The translations under genes were made by a program, and so were the position numbers. A DNA stretch of 64,000 bases from Leptasterias polaris (taxonomy: Eukaryota > Echinodermata > Asteroidea > Forcipulatida > Asteriidae), in contig JAZGTN010000118.1 in NCBI GenBank assembly GCA_037783415.1, positions 744,001 through 808,000 on the forward strand, in the 5' to 3' direction. A model generated the notes under the pieces. That model searched no databases, was not told the DNA's origin, and saw nothing but the letters and a program-made list of their open reading frames with translations. Within the stretch, counting starts at the first letter, position 1; each line of letters opens with the position of its first letter. This document shows, one piece after another, positions 46,395 to 57,445 of this stretch.

Positions 46395-47897
46395 TTTTTA
46401 AAGGCTCTGAAGACTTAACAAAAACAATTTGAAAGACAATTATATAGAAAGCATTTGTTGAATAAAACATTGACTATAATTGGTTATTTTATCAAATAAA
46501 TAACACATAAACAACTAAACTTTCTATACAAAAGATACTGTTTCTGTGGCATGGTAAAGACTTGCTATCTACAAAAGAAGAGCTATGTTCATGTTAATCT
46601 TTTTGATTCGGTGGGGGGGGGGTCTTTCCTAAACCTCTATCTTGGCAACTCTACTTCTATTTAAGAGCCTATGGCTGATTTAAGCACAAACTTGGTAAGC
46701 ACAAAACAATTGTGCTTTTAGCTTTAAGGTTACAAGTGGCTGACCAAGTTATCTGGAAATGTCCAAATAGAAGGGCAGTAGATCAGCAGTTTTGGATTCG
46801 GATGAAAATGAAAAAGAAATTAAGGAACTATTAAATAAATTCATAAAGAACATGATGTAAAACTATGGTTTCTAATTCTCTAATGTTGCAATAAATAACT
46901 TTTGCTGTATTTATTTTAAATATTTGTCAAAATCTCTGCAAACATTCTACAGCTTTCTTTGTTAAATACAATCTACATTCACATTTTTATACACTGTATA
47001 CATGAGTAAATCTATACACATTAAAAAAAAAACTTGTACATAATTTAACTTTGCTACTTTTTGTACAGTAGACTGGTGGTCTTACAAACATATTCTTCAA
47101 AAATAACTGTGAAAGATTTTTTGAAATATTTCTGAAAGTTGACACCTTGTGACGTGTAGCTGGGCCATGCCACTGACGGTAAATTCACCTTTGAATGTGT
47201 TTTGCTTTTCCCTTGAAATCTTTCGGATAAAGTAACATTTCAGCATTAACTTTAAAAGCACCATTGCAGTATTTAATTTAAATGAGCTAATATAGGTTGA
47301 AAATACTCTCCCAACCATCCAATCAGAAGGCTTTATAATAATTTTTAATAATTCATCCAACCAGAATTGTTCATAAATAACTTCCTCATGATGGACAACA
47401 AACAATTTGTCTTTATATAAACAAAAAATGTCATTGGTCGAGACCAACAACCAGCTGTCCAATGATATTTCAGAAATAGCACCAAAGACTGAGTTAACAT
47501 TGCAATGATTCTGTGGCTGTATCTAAACAATGGCTATGGCTTTGGCTTCGGGGCTTTGGCTATGGCTGTGGCTAGAGTCTACTTATACTTACTGCTAAAG
47601 CCACCTGCAATCCTGTTGATAAGACAATATCAACATGTTGCACATGCAAAGTATTTATTACTTCCGACTCCAAACAGTAATGTCTGTTCTTTCTTAGAAG
47701 AGTCTGGAGATTTTTAGCTAAAGTTTTATCAGGTAGTGACTGAGAGTGTTTTGATGCTCTCAGTCACTGTCTGGTACGGCAACACCACGACGGATGACCG
47801 AAAACGCCTCAATCATGTAGTCAATAATGCTTCAACACTAAGTAGCCAGTATAGACACAGCCAAAGTAAGTCACTCAATTCAGCCCTAGCCAAACCT
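46395..47897. other. 3' flank or 3' UTR of the laminin-like gene (minus strand)
   Basis: Downstream of the minus-strand stop. The first minus-strand AATAAA is at 47654-47659 (TTTATT on plus), about 240 bases after the stop. A G run lies near 46613. No other gene is recognised. Confidence 0.4.
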
Positions 47898-48043
47898 TTA
47901 GGTCAAAGGGCACTGGTCTGGAATCACATCATCTAACTCAAGGGCTGAAGTGAAGATGTAGGGTCTTCCTTGATTGAGTCTCAGGTTCTGAATACAGCCA
48001 GTGAAGCCAGTTTGAATGCTTCCAATATGTCTCCATGTCTCAT
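47898..48043 (-). CDS. Laminin-like gene, last coding exon
   Basis: Read on the minus strand: acceptor GTTTTCTTTGACAG, then DETWRHIGSIQTGFTGCIQN, LRLNQGRPYIFTSALELDDV, IPDQCPLT and TAA at 47900-47898. TGFTGCIQNLRLN is the conserved Cys strand that closes an LG domain. Entry phase 1 matches the exon before it. The longest-frame view misses this exon because it is short. Confidence 0.8.
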
Positions 48044-51000
48044 CTGTCAAAGAAAACAGCAAAGTTCACTTCTGAAATATTTTGCAAAACATGTGAAGCT
48101 GAAAGTTTTCCATCTGAAACCTCAATGAAAAACCCATATTGTGCCCCATATGCTTCTTATTGTGACCCATATGCTTCTTATTTTGACCCATATGCTTCTT
48201 AATGACTAAGAATGAAAATAAAATGTAGCAAAGTTTGGGACAAGGAAGTCCACCGAATCATCGGTTCATCAGCACCCATTTTTCACCTCCCATACACGAG
48301 TGAAGTTTTCGTGTTTTAATGCTACACGCGAAGTGTGGACCTGACAAAAGAAGTCCACATATTGTAGGGACTTGAAACACTATGTGGACTACACATGTCC
48401 ACACAGTGTTTTTTCACAGTGTTGAAGAATAGGATTTTCCTTAAGTGTACAGAACAAAGGAATGTCCACAGAGTGACAGCAACACAGAGGCTGTACTTGT
48501 GGTGCAGTTTTGGTGTAGTCTTGTGGTGCTTTAAAAAACCCAACCTATTTGAGGTTAAATTCTTTAAATTGGCAAATTAACATTGACAAATTTTTGCAGT
48601 ACGTACTTTACTTTGGGTAAACATACAGGTAGAAAATAACTTTAAAACAGTCTTCGTAAAGAGTGCCATTCTTTAAAATCTACTACTCCAAAAATAATCA
48701 GGTGAAAAATAAAACATTAAAAGTTACAAAAATGACATTTTGATACACTGACGAAAACACCTCACATGACATGCAAAACATCATCAAGGAAATGTTATGA
48801 TCCATCTATGATTTCACCTTTCTCTCATACAGGCGAGATATAAATACCCATAGAAACTATAAATGCACCCCCAGTGTTCTAATTATAGAGTGCAAGTTGC
48901 TAAATAAGGCTGAAGTTGAAGGGCAAAATTACTAATATAACTTGGGACTTACTAATTATAGTCCAAAACAAAACAGAGCCTTCTGGCAAAATGATATCTG
49001 CACAAATCTAGGGTGCCTGTTGAATCATTAAAATTCTAAGTTATCCATACATCATTAAATCTATGAATAGAGTATCAACATTTCTGCTGTTGCTGTTAAG
49101 CAGTAAATTGTTACTAATTGACCCAATTCACCTGAAGGCCTGGCCTAGTAATCTTGGTTGCACCATTTTAGGACTCAGTCTCCCCTTGTGTTATACAGTG
49201 CAACCACTTCAGGCAATATGGCATTTACACCCTTACCACTGACAATTTTTTTTTGCAATTCAAAATCAATTCAATTCAATATTTGTATTAGGAATAGTCA
49301 TGTTAAAAAAATCCTTGAAATTCCTTTTCCTGGTGTGAAAAGTAAGTATAAAAATACACAAAACCACAATGAAACCCACTCAATATCTGCAATTAAAAGT
49401 GTTTAAAATTATTACAAATTACAAATACAGAGAGGAGACAGTAATATACAATAAAAACCCACAACAAAAAATTAAAATGCAAAATTAGACTGCATCCACA
49501 AGTCCACCTCCACTTCCTAAGTGGAATTGACTCCCCAAAATGCAGACAGAAGCAGAGTTTGACATTGGTACAGGGGGTCAACAGTCTCTATTAAATTTTT
49601 CCAAAAAATCGAGGGGGGGGTCCACCCACCATCAACCTTACCTGGGAATCCTCCAATAGATATTGCACCCAGTGTATTAGAGCCAGTCCCTTCCCCTCTG
49701 CCCACTCCGTTGAATATGAAGTTATCATCATCTACAAGTAGCTCAAGATTACTCCCTCGTCTGACGACATGCAGCCGATGGAAATGATTATCACACAAGG
49801 AGAGTGTCTCGTCCCCGGAGAAGGTCACAATCTGAGGTCCTCTCCGGTTAGTCGTCATTTTAAGGACAATCTGTCAAGACATAATTCCATACAATCTCAA
49901 AAACAAAAATATTTTTAACATGAATCCCATGGGTGAGCCGGAAATTCCTGGTAGTAAGTGGTTAAATCAATTTCTGGGTCGTTTAGTTTTTACAGGTTTG
50001 AGAAAATGTTTTGAATCCAAAGTTACCTCTTTGTTTACAATCTCCAAGGAGAGACCACCGCCCATGTTGTCTTCAACTGAGAGAAGAACCGCTGAGTCTT
50101 GAGTTGTCCGGAAACTAAAACTCACAACAAAGTCCACATCCATCTTTAAGTTTCCATCTGATGACAAAGACAAGTTGAAACCAGTGAAGGATAGTGGAGG
50201 CTAAGTTATTGATACACATAGGACAGGTCAATTTACACAAAATAAATTACTTTTCATCCACCAATTTGCAAATTATAAAATTAGTTAAGTTATGTTTGTT
50301 TGTCTGTTTGTTTAGATGATCTTCCCAACGAAGAGATATAAATGCCAAGTTTGCAACAGCCAATTTCTCTCATACAAATATTGGTTAAGATGTCTATGAT
50401 TTTGAATTGCACAAATAACTAAAATATGATGAAGTAACACGACAACAATACTTTTTCTAATTGCAAAATCAGTTTTTAGCTTGGCTGGATGCAAACCCAC
50501 AACCTTGTGATTTCAACATTGGGTTGTGGGGGTGGGTCGTGGGGTATGGGTCGTGGGGTATGGGTCGTGGGGGTATGGGTCGTGGGGGTATGGGTCGTGG
50601 GGGTATGGGTCGTGGGGGTATGGGTCGTGGGGGTATGGGTCGTGGGGGTATGGGTCGTGGGGGTATGGGTCGTGGGGGTATGGGTCGTGGGGGTATGGGT
50701 CGTGGGGGTATGGGTCGTGGGGGTATGGGTCGTGGGGGTATGGGTCGTGGGGGTATGGGTCGTGGGGGTATGGGTCGTGGGGGTATGGGTCGTGGGGGTA
50801 TGGGTCGTGGGGGTATGGGTCGTGGGGGTATGGGTCGTGGGGGTATGGGTCGTGGGGGTATGGGTCGTGGGGGTATGGGTCGTGGGGGTATGGGTCGTGG
50901 GGGTATGGGTCGTGGGGGTATGGGTCGTGGGGGTATGGGTCGTGGGGGTATGGGTCGTGGGGGTATGGGTCGTGGGGGTATGGGTCGTGGGGGTATGGGT

Positions 51001-54000
51001 CGTGGGGGTATGGGTCGTGGGGGTATGGGTCGTGGGGGTATGGGTCGTGGGGGTATGGGTCGTGGGGGTATGGGTCGTGGGGGTATGGGTCGTGGGGGTA
51101 TGGGTCGTGGGGGTATGGGTCGTGGGGTATGGGTCGTGGGGGTATGGGTCGTGGGGGTATGGGTCGTGGGGGTGGGTCGTCGGGGTGGGTCGTGGGGGTG
51201 GGTCGTGGGGGTGGGTCGTGGGGGTGGGTCGTGGGGGTGGGTCGTGGGGGTGGGTCGTGGGGGTGGGTCGTGGGGGTGGGTCGTGGGGGTGGGCCGTGGG
51301 GGTGGGTCGTGGGGGTGGGTCGTGGGGGTGGGTCGTGGGGGTGGGTCGTGGGGGTGGGTCGTGGGGGGTGGGTCGTGGGGGTGGGTCGTGGGGGTGGGTC
51401 GTGGGGGGTGGGTCGTGGGGGTGGGTCGTGGGGGTGGGTCGTGGGGGTGGGTCGTGGGGGTGGGTCGTGGGGGTGGGTCGTGGGGGTGGGTCGTGGGGGT
51501 GGGTCGTGGGTCGTGGGTCGTGGGGGTGGGTCGTGGGGTATGGGTCGTGGGGTATGGGTCGTGGGGGTATGGGTCGTGGGGGTATGGGTCGTGGGGGTAT
51601 GGGTCGTGGGGGTATGGGTCGTGGGGGTGGGTCGTGGGGGTATGGGTCGTGGGGGTATGGGTCGTGGGGGTATGGGTCGTGGGGGTATGGGTCGTGGGGG
51701 TATGGGTCGTGGGGGTATGGGTCGTGGGGGTATGGGTCGTGGGGGTATGGGTCGTGGGGGTATGGGTCGTGGGGGTATGGGTCGTGGGGGTATGGGTCGT
51801 GGGGGTATGGGTCGTGGGGGTATGGGTCGTGGGGGTATGGGTCGTGGGGGTATGGGTCGTGGGGGTATGGGTCGTGGGGGTATGGGTCGTGGGGGTATGG
51901 GTCGTGGGGGTATGGGTCGTGGGGGTATGGGTCGTGGGGGTATGGGTCGTGGGGGTATGGGTCGTGGGGGTATGGGTCGTGGGGGTATGGGTCGTGGGGG
52001 TATGGGTCGTGGGGGTATGGGTCGTGGGGGGTATGGGTCGTGGGGGTATGGGTCGTGGGGGTATGGGTCGTGGGGGTATGGGTCGTGGGGGTATGGGTCG
52101 TGGGGGTATGGGTCGTGGGGGTATGGGTCGTGGGGTATGGGTCGTGGGGGTATGGGTCGTGGGGGTATGGGTTGTGGGGGTGGGTCGTCGGGGTGGGTCG
52201 TGGGGGTGGGTCGTGGGGGTGGGTCGTGGGGGTGGGTCGTGGGGGTGGGTCGTGGGGGTGGGTCGTGGGGGTGGGCCGTGGGGGTGGGTCGTGGGGGTGG
52301 GTCGTGGGGGTGGGTCGTGGGGGTGGGTCGTGGGGGGTGGGTCGTGGGGGTGGGTCGTGGGGGTGGGTCGTGGGGGGTGGGTCGTGGGGGTGGGTCGTGG
52401 GGGTGGGTCGTGGGGGTGGGTCGTGGGGGTGGGTCGTGGGGGTGGGTCGTGGGGGTGGGTCGTGGGGGTGGGTCGTGGGGGTGGGTCGTGGGTCGTGGGT
52501 CGTGGGTCGTGGGGGTGGGTCGTGGGGGTGGGTCGTGGGGGTGGGTCGTGGGGGTGGGTTGTGGGGTGGGTTGTGGCTTTGTGGGAGATCCTCGTCTCCA
52601 CCACATTCTCCTAATTGCCACCTGATTATTCTCCTTACCAAGTAAGGCATATCCATCACCATGGAAATATGCTCCAGGTTCAGTACTCATATAACATGGT
52701 GTGACCATACTGCTGACCTGAGGTCTGGTTAGATCTAACATTATCTCATTAATGGTGATCTCACGAATGCAGCCTTCCAAGCTACGCATTTCCTGAAAAT
52801 ATAAACCATGTAAGACATTTCTCTTTATTTATAATAAGTAGCATGAGAACTGTCTTAGTTTGCTACACTAGTTTATATGTTAGTCACCGGTAAAAGGGCA
52901 CAACATCTACTGGTTACAGATATTCCTTCTGTAGTAATTCATGTTGCGATATTGATATCGACAACGCCAATCAATACTACTGTAAGTACAGCTCTTATTT
53001 TTCCATTCTTATCGGCTGAGCCTCTATTCTCTCCACTTATTATTTTCAGGGCAGAAAATATAATAGTTTGACCAGTATGTGGAGCTTTGTGTGTTTGGGA
53101 GCAGCCTAAACTTTGCACAAGCAGTATATTCACATACCATGTGATGTTAAAAACTGCCCAACAGAATAAACCAATGCATAGTAAAAGCTAGCTTACCATT
53201 CCATTGATGGTGTTGGGTAAAGTGGAAGGTGCACCCCCAACATAGAGAGGCGAGTCAAACTTAACAGCGTTGATTCTCTTAGAAAAATGTTCTCTCTGTG
53301 ACTCAAAGGTATCAAGAGACAAGGAGATGGTACGACGGTTCTTCAAAACTTTAATCTAGGGAAATAAAGAAAAGAAACCTTTGAACTGAAAACTTTAGGA
53401 TTAAGAAGTTTATTCGATTTTGTTTGTTAAATATTATTGTTTTAATTTTCATAAAAACTGTGTTTGAATCTTTCCTTTTTTGTAAGAATCCAGTCATAAA
53501 CCTCAAGGTAACAAGCTTGTGTTCTCTTATTGGTAACAAGCTTATCTTCTCTAATTTTATTTTATTTATGAAAAAGGCAGGCCCTTGGAGGACACCCCCC
53601 CCCCCCCAATCTTCCCTGGTACCACAGCCAACAGCCTACATAATTACACAATATGGCCCTGCTCAAAACAATAATAACCAACATTTTCATAGACGTTTTT
53701 CAATTATACTGAGCAGATATAATAAAAAGCAGTGCAGCGAGGGCATCAGTGGACTCAACTAATCAGCTCTTCTAAGAAATGATAACAAGAAGAAAATTAC
53801 CTAAAGTCATGAATAAACAGTGCAGCTCTCCAGACCCAGACAGAATTATTTATGACTTTCGATTTGTTTCAAAACCTAAATAATTAAGACCTTCATGAAT
53901 TTTCAACAGCATATTTAGTGAAGACACTAATTAAACTTACGAAGGTGGTTGCTGTTTTAAGAATAATAGAAACATTTGCAATGAAACAAAACAGGGATGA

Positions 54001-54758
54001 GAGATGGGGGAAGGGGGTGGGGTGTTGATGGGGTTTGGGATGTGGTCGGGATGGGGGCTTGGGATGGGTTAGTGTTGGGAGATTTGGATGGGGTCGGGAT
54101 GGGGGCTTGGGATGGGTTAGTGTTGGGAGATTTGGATGGGGTCGGGATGGGGGCTTGGGATGGGTTAGTGTTGGGAGATTTGGATGTGGTCGGGATGGGG
54201 GCTTGGGATGGGTTAGTGTTGGGAGATTTGGATGGGGTCGGGATGGGGGCTTGGGATGGGTTAGTGTTGGGAGATTTGGATGTGGTCGGGATGGGGGTAT
54301 GGGATGGGTTAGTGATGGGAGATTTGGATGGGGTCGGGATGGGGGCTTGGGATGGCCGTTAGTGTTGGGAGATTTGGATGGGGTCGGGATGGGGGCTTGG
54401 GATGGGTTAGTGTTGGGAGATTTGGATGGGGGCTTGGGATGGGTTAGTGTTGGGAGATTTGGATGTGGTCGGGATGGGGGCTTGGGATGGGTTAGTGTTG
54501 GGAGATTTGGATGGGGTGGGGATAGAGATTGGGGTGGGTGATGTTTGAGATGATCTTACCACATGCCACTGTCCATCATCAATGACATTATGTGACAGTA
54601 CGTGTTTCTTCCCACTCTTCTCGCCATTGCTGAATGCAAAGAAGACGTAACCCATCTTAAGATGAACAGAGCAGTAGACTTCGGGATTGTCTTCCGACCC
54701 CAGGAAAAAGATCAAACTGTTCGGGGACGTGGTTCTCAGCTCGATGCTTATTATAAAC
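47898..54758 (-). CDS. Laminin G-domain protein, C-terminal six exons (probable laminin alpha chain)
   Basis: Six exons join in phase to 338 codons plus a stop, encoding most of one laminin G domain and all of a second, linked by a short stretch (MVTPCYMSTEPGAYFHGDGY). Hallmarks include IDDGQWHV, SPLYVGGAPS, SLEGCIREITIN, FSFRTTQDSAVLL, TLSLCDNHFHRLHVVRR, ISIGGFPG and TGFTGCIQNLRLN, ending PDQCPLT-stop. Two adjacent LG domains with no EGF between, ending just after the last Cys, resemble LG4-LG5 of laminin alpha chains, the basement-membrane part that binds dystroglycan and sulfated glycans. Perlecan and agrin normally have EGF modules between LG domains, and neurexin continues to a membrane segment. 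The 5' part lies beyond the exons found here. Confidence 0.8.
48044..49641 (-). other. Intron of the laminin-like gene
   Basis: Contains three copies of a 24-bp repeat (ACCCATATGCTTCTTA) at 48140-48200 and fragments of the GGGAGTCAA MITE family near 49110-49200 and 49510-49580. No exon seen. Confidence 0.5.
49642..49870 (-). CDS. Laminin-like gene, penultimate exon
   Basis: Acceptor GTCTTGACAG, donor G|GTAAGG. Reads IVLKMTTNRRGPQIVTFSGD, ETLSLCDNHFHRLHVVRRGS, NLELLVDDDNFIFNGVGRGE and TLGAISIGGFPG. The LCDNHFHRLHVVRR segment matches the laminin LCDG-x-WH pattern with Phe for Trp. Phase 0 in, phase 1 out. Confidence 0.88.
50027..50157 (-). CDS. Laminin-like gene, exon after the G-rich intron
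   Basis: Acceptor TTGTCTTTGTCATCAG, phase 1. Joined to the exon ending at 52639 it reads GYALLDGNLKMDVDFVVSFS and then FRTTQDSAVLLSVEDNMGGG, the expected first strands of an LG domain. Donor GAG|GTAACT. An alternative acceptor farther upstream (at about 50206) is open but out of phase with exon 52639, so I prefer this one. Confidence 0.85.
50521..52575 (+). repeat. 2.05-kb G-rich minisatellite of 16- and 14-bp units in an intron
   Basis: About 130 units of GTGGGGGTATGGGTC (16-bp period) or GTGGGGGTGGGTC (14-bp period). They are arranged as 16-mer block, 14-mer block, 16-mer block, 14-mer block; the two 14-mer blocks share rare variants (GTCGTCGGG, GGGCCGTGG), so the pair was duplicated about 1 kb apart. 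Each unit has one CpG and several G runs. Frames of about 700 codons stay open on both strands but are repeat by-products. It fills most of the intron 52638-50158 of the laminin-like gene. Confidence 0.97.
52639..52792 (-). CDS. Laminin-like gene, LG-to-LG linker exon
   Basis: Acceptor ATTTTCAG, donor G|GTAAGG. Reads EMRSLEGCIREITINEIMLD, LTRPQVSSMVTPCYMSTEPG and AYFHGDGYALL: the closing Cys strand of one LG domain, a short linker and the first strand of the next. It ends in phase 1, immediately before the G-rich array. Confidence 0.9.
53197..53355 (-). CDS. Laminin-like gene, LG exon
   Basis: 159 bases, phase 0 to 0, acceptor ATTTCCCTAG and donor ATG|GTAAGC. Reads IKVLKNRRTISLSLDTFESQ, REHFSKRINAVKFDSPLYVG and GAPSTLPNTINGM. 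SPLYVGGAP is a standard LG-domain strand. Confidence 0.9.
54037..54530 (+). repeat. 48-bp G-rich tandem repeat in the adjacent intron
   Basis: About ten units of 48 bases, each with GGATGGGGGCTTGGGATGGG and TTAGTGTTGGGAGATTTGG. It ends about 30 bases from the donor of exon 54560-54758. The G-rich strand is plus, the template of the minus-strand gene. Open frames of up to 168 codons come from the repeat. Confidence 0.95.
54560..54758 (-). CDS. Laminin-like gene, first LG exon found
   Basis: Acceptor TATGATCATCAG, donor GTG|GTAAGA. Reads FIISIELRTTSPNSLIFFLG, SEDNPEVYCSVHLKMGYVFF and SHNVIDDGQWHV. DDGQWHV is the conserved Trp-His strand of LG domains. It enters with one base completing a codon, so at least one more exon lies upstream; I could not find it. 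Confidence 0.88.
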
Positions 54759-57097
54759 CTGATGATCATAAAAACAATTAACAATTAAGGATTCAACATA
54801 TAGTCGTAATTGTTCAGAAATGAAAACAATCTGACATATTTGTAGCAGTCTCCACCTGGTCTTGCCCTGAAGCTGTCTGATTATCCAAGGTGTTACATCT
54901 CAGGGAATTTTCACTCCTGGAATACCTAGAGATTAGATTCAACAAGGTTATGTCATTCCCTCCATGACATCAACCTCTGTTGGAACAATAATTATTAGCT
55001 CACTGAAAGCTCAATGGGAAATTCTGAAATCAGACAAAAGATCACAGCTCAGAACTGTAAAATAAAAAGACCAATGGAAAAGACATCCACCCATGCAGGA
55101 GCCTGTGCAGAAATACAAACACTTATTATATCACAAATAATAACTCTCCATTGATCTGGTTCAAATTTCACTCTGAAAAGGTATAAATTACATTTTACAC
55201 AATATTGACAACGAGCCCCTTTTTAATAATGAAATCATATTATTCCTTAAAAGTGATCTTAATTGCTGCAGTGGAAGGCATTAAGGTCACCTCCTGGCCT
55301 TAACATTCGAAGTAGAAAGGAAATGTTATTTAATTTTCTACAATATATATATTTGTTTCCTTCTTTTTTCAGTTTATGCTGCTGTCTTCTATGGAAAAAA
55401 TATATTAAAAAGTTCACATAATTCAATTAAGTTAGGTTTTTTTCAGTGCTTCACACACCAGTATGAAAGGACAAGAGGTTTTCTTGATGAACATACCGTG
55501 ACAGTTTTTTGCTGCTCTCTCAACAACTAGACACTGTGTTCAACCTTCACGGGTGACTTGTGTCTTTATTGACAATTTGGCCAATTGAGCATTATGTGAC
55601 AAAAACCAATAACCCTACTTCTAAAAGACAGCGAGTGGGTATGGAGAAAACTACATCCTTCTCCGATGGTCAGATGGGGGACTTAGGTCAAGCAAGGAAG
55701 AAGGAAAGTTAAGCACCTTTTCAACACCTTAATCAATTAGGTTGTTTTCTTCATTGAGGCCCAGTAATGATGGTCCACAAACTGACTTAATTGACTTAGT
55801 CATATTCAAGCCTGCCAAGTGGACCAAGCTGCTACCTTTTAATCCACAGTGTTTTTTTATAGACAGATGGCTTGGGGTACAATCGTAAATTTTTTTTTTC
55901 AACTGACTGTGGTACCAAGGATAGAGAGTCAAATAATCTGTTGTATTAGGTTTGGTTTTCTCTTATTATCCAATGTGTAATAGACACTGTACATAACCAG
56001 CGCTTTTCCCAAGTCATTTAGGAAACCAAATTCCACAGCAACAAGGTGCAATTCCAACCCAGCACAACCCCCTTCTGGAGCAGATTATTTCATTCCCAAG
56101 CAATTGTTGTTGTTCTCTATCATAGAAGTTCTAAAAAGAGAGGAAACTAACATGACGTAGGAAAGAATAATTCTTTCATAAAGCCATCCTTTCCTTCCAA
56201 GTTTTAAATATTTATAGAGGAAAAAATCTTAATTGAAAACTTTCTTCCATGAATAACTAATCAGTATTAATAAGACTGTCTACAATGATTGAATATTAAG
56301 TGAGACCATTCATAATGAGGGACAGTGGCGCAGGACCCCCCCCCCCCCCCCCCAACCCTTTCCCCAAATGATATTGAAAAACGAATGATTCAAAACAATG
56401 AATACCCCCCCCCCCAGAAAAGGGACAAAAAATACTAAATAAATAAATACAAAACAAATAGAAAAAATTAAATAAAAGGAAAATTATATCTTGTCCCCCC
56501 TAAAGAAAACAAGAGTAGAAAAGAAAGCAGAAAGACTCTTCACACTCTAACACATTGCCAATTAAATGACACTTTGTGATTGAGCTTTCTAATTGTCTCC
56601 ATTACTATAATTCCATTCATTGCTAAGCCCAACTAAATTTGCATGTTATCACTGTATTACAGCCTTACAGCGCCCAGCTTCAAAAAACTATGAAGCAGAA
56701 AATTGATTCACTAAGCAAATTAATAGAGAGGCATCATTTGCATCAACATTATGGATATGGCAGTTTGGCTGTGGAGCAATTTTTCCTGCTTACCATGTTT
56801 TTATGACACCATGAATCTGCTAATGAATGCCAGCTGACCACCAGTGGTACAATCATGACCACACACCTTAGGTCATGCTACTTGTCCCTAATGACAACAC
56901 CCACATTATTACAGTTGTAACCTTGTCTCTAAGGACACTGGAGGACTTGGAAGATTTCCTTGCTATCCATGGAAACAATGTGTGATACTTTCAACACTAA
57001 AACAAAAACTTGACTCAAAAAGGGATTAAAAAACACTGGAAAAAATCATAGAATCTCAAGTGTGGAACAAACAAGTTTAGACAAATTTTAGGAAATG
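54759..57097. other. Non-coding stretch
   Basis: Upstream of the first LG exon found. Contains C runs at 56336-56353 and 56406-56415. I searched the minus strand for a preceding LG exon by splice signals and found none. Confidence 0.45.
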
Positions 57098-57445
57098 TCA
57101 ATGATTTACGTCAACTTTTACATATTCCAGGAAATCTCTGTAAAACTTCTCATGAAAAAAAGCTTTTACTTTTTGGGGAAAACTTGACACTTCACATCTT
57201 TGAAAGTAACGTTGAGACACAAGTTGGTTAAAGTCTTTGCTCATCATGATGGAGACCTTACAGATTTCAAGAAAACTCTGTATAACTAGAATGAACAATC
57301 TCTGGGAAACTGTGGGCAAACTTGACACATTATGTCCTTTAAAGCAGATATTTAGGCACAATTTGGGATGTTCAATTATTCGGATTGCAACCTTATTTAG
57401 TTCTAGGAATCCTTGAAGCAAAGAGAGATTTACACAAAATCTCAA
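57098..57445. repeat. Diverged tandem repeat of about 138 bp
   Basis: About 2.3 decayed units. In the minus reading, FLELNKVAIRI, FLEICKVSIMM and FLEYVKVDVN recur every 45-47 codons, with VSSLP and VSSFP between them. The 115-codon minus frame is therefore a repeat; whether it is ever translated is unknown. Confidence 0.5.

Noticed and set aside
42973..46418. Frames of 100-300 codons across the 54-bp array on both strands
   Set aside because: The period is a multiple of three, so lack of stops is automatic; many overlapping frames on both strands and no start or splice context.
50461..52789. Six overlapping frames of about 700-758 codons (Gly/Trp/Val or Pro/Thr/His repeats)
   Set aside because: All six frames are open because the short G-rich unit has few stop words; the true coding content here is the LG exon at 52639-52792 and the rest is intron.
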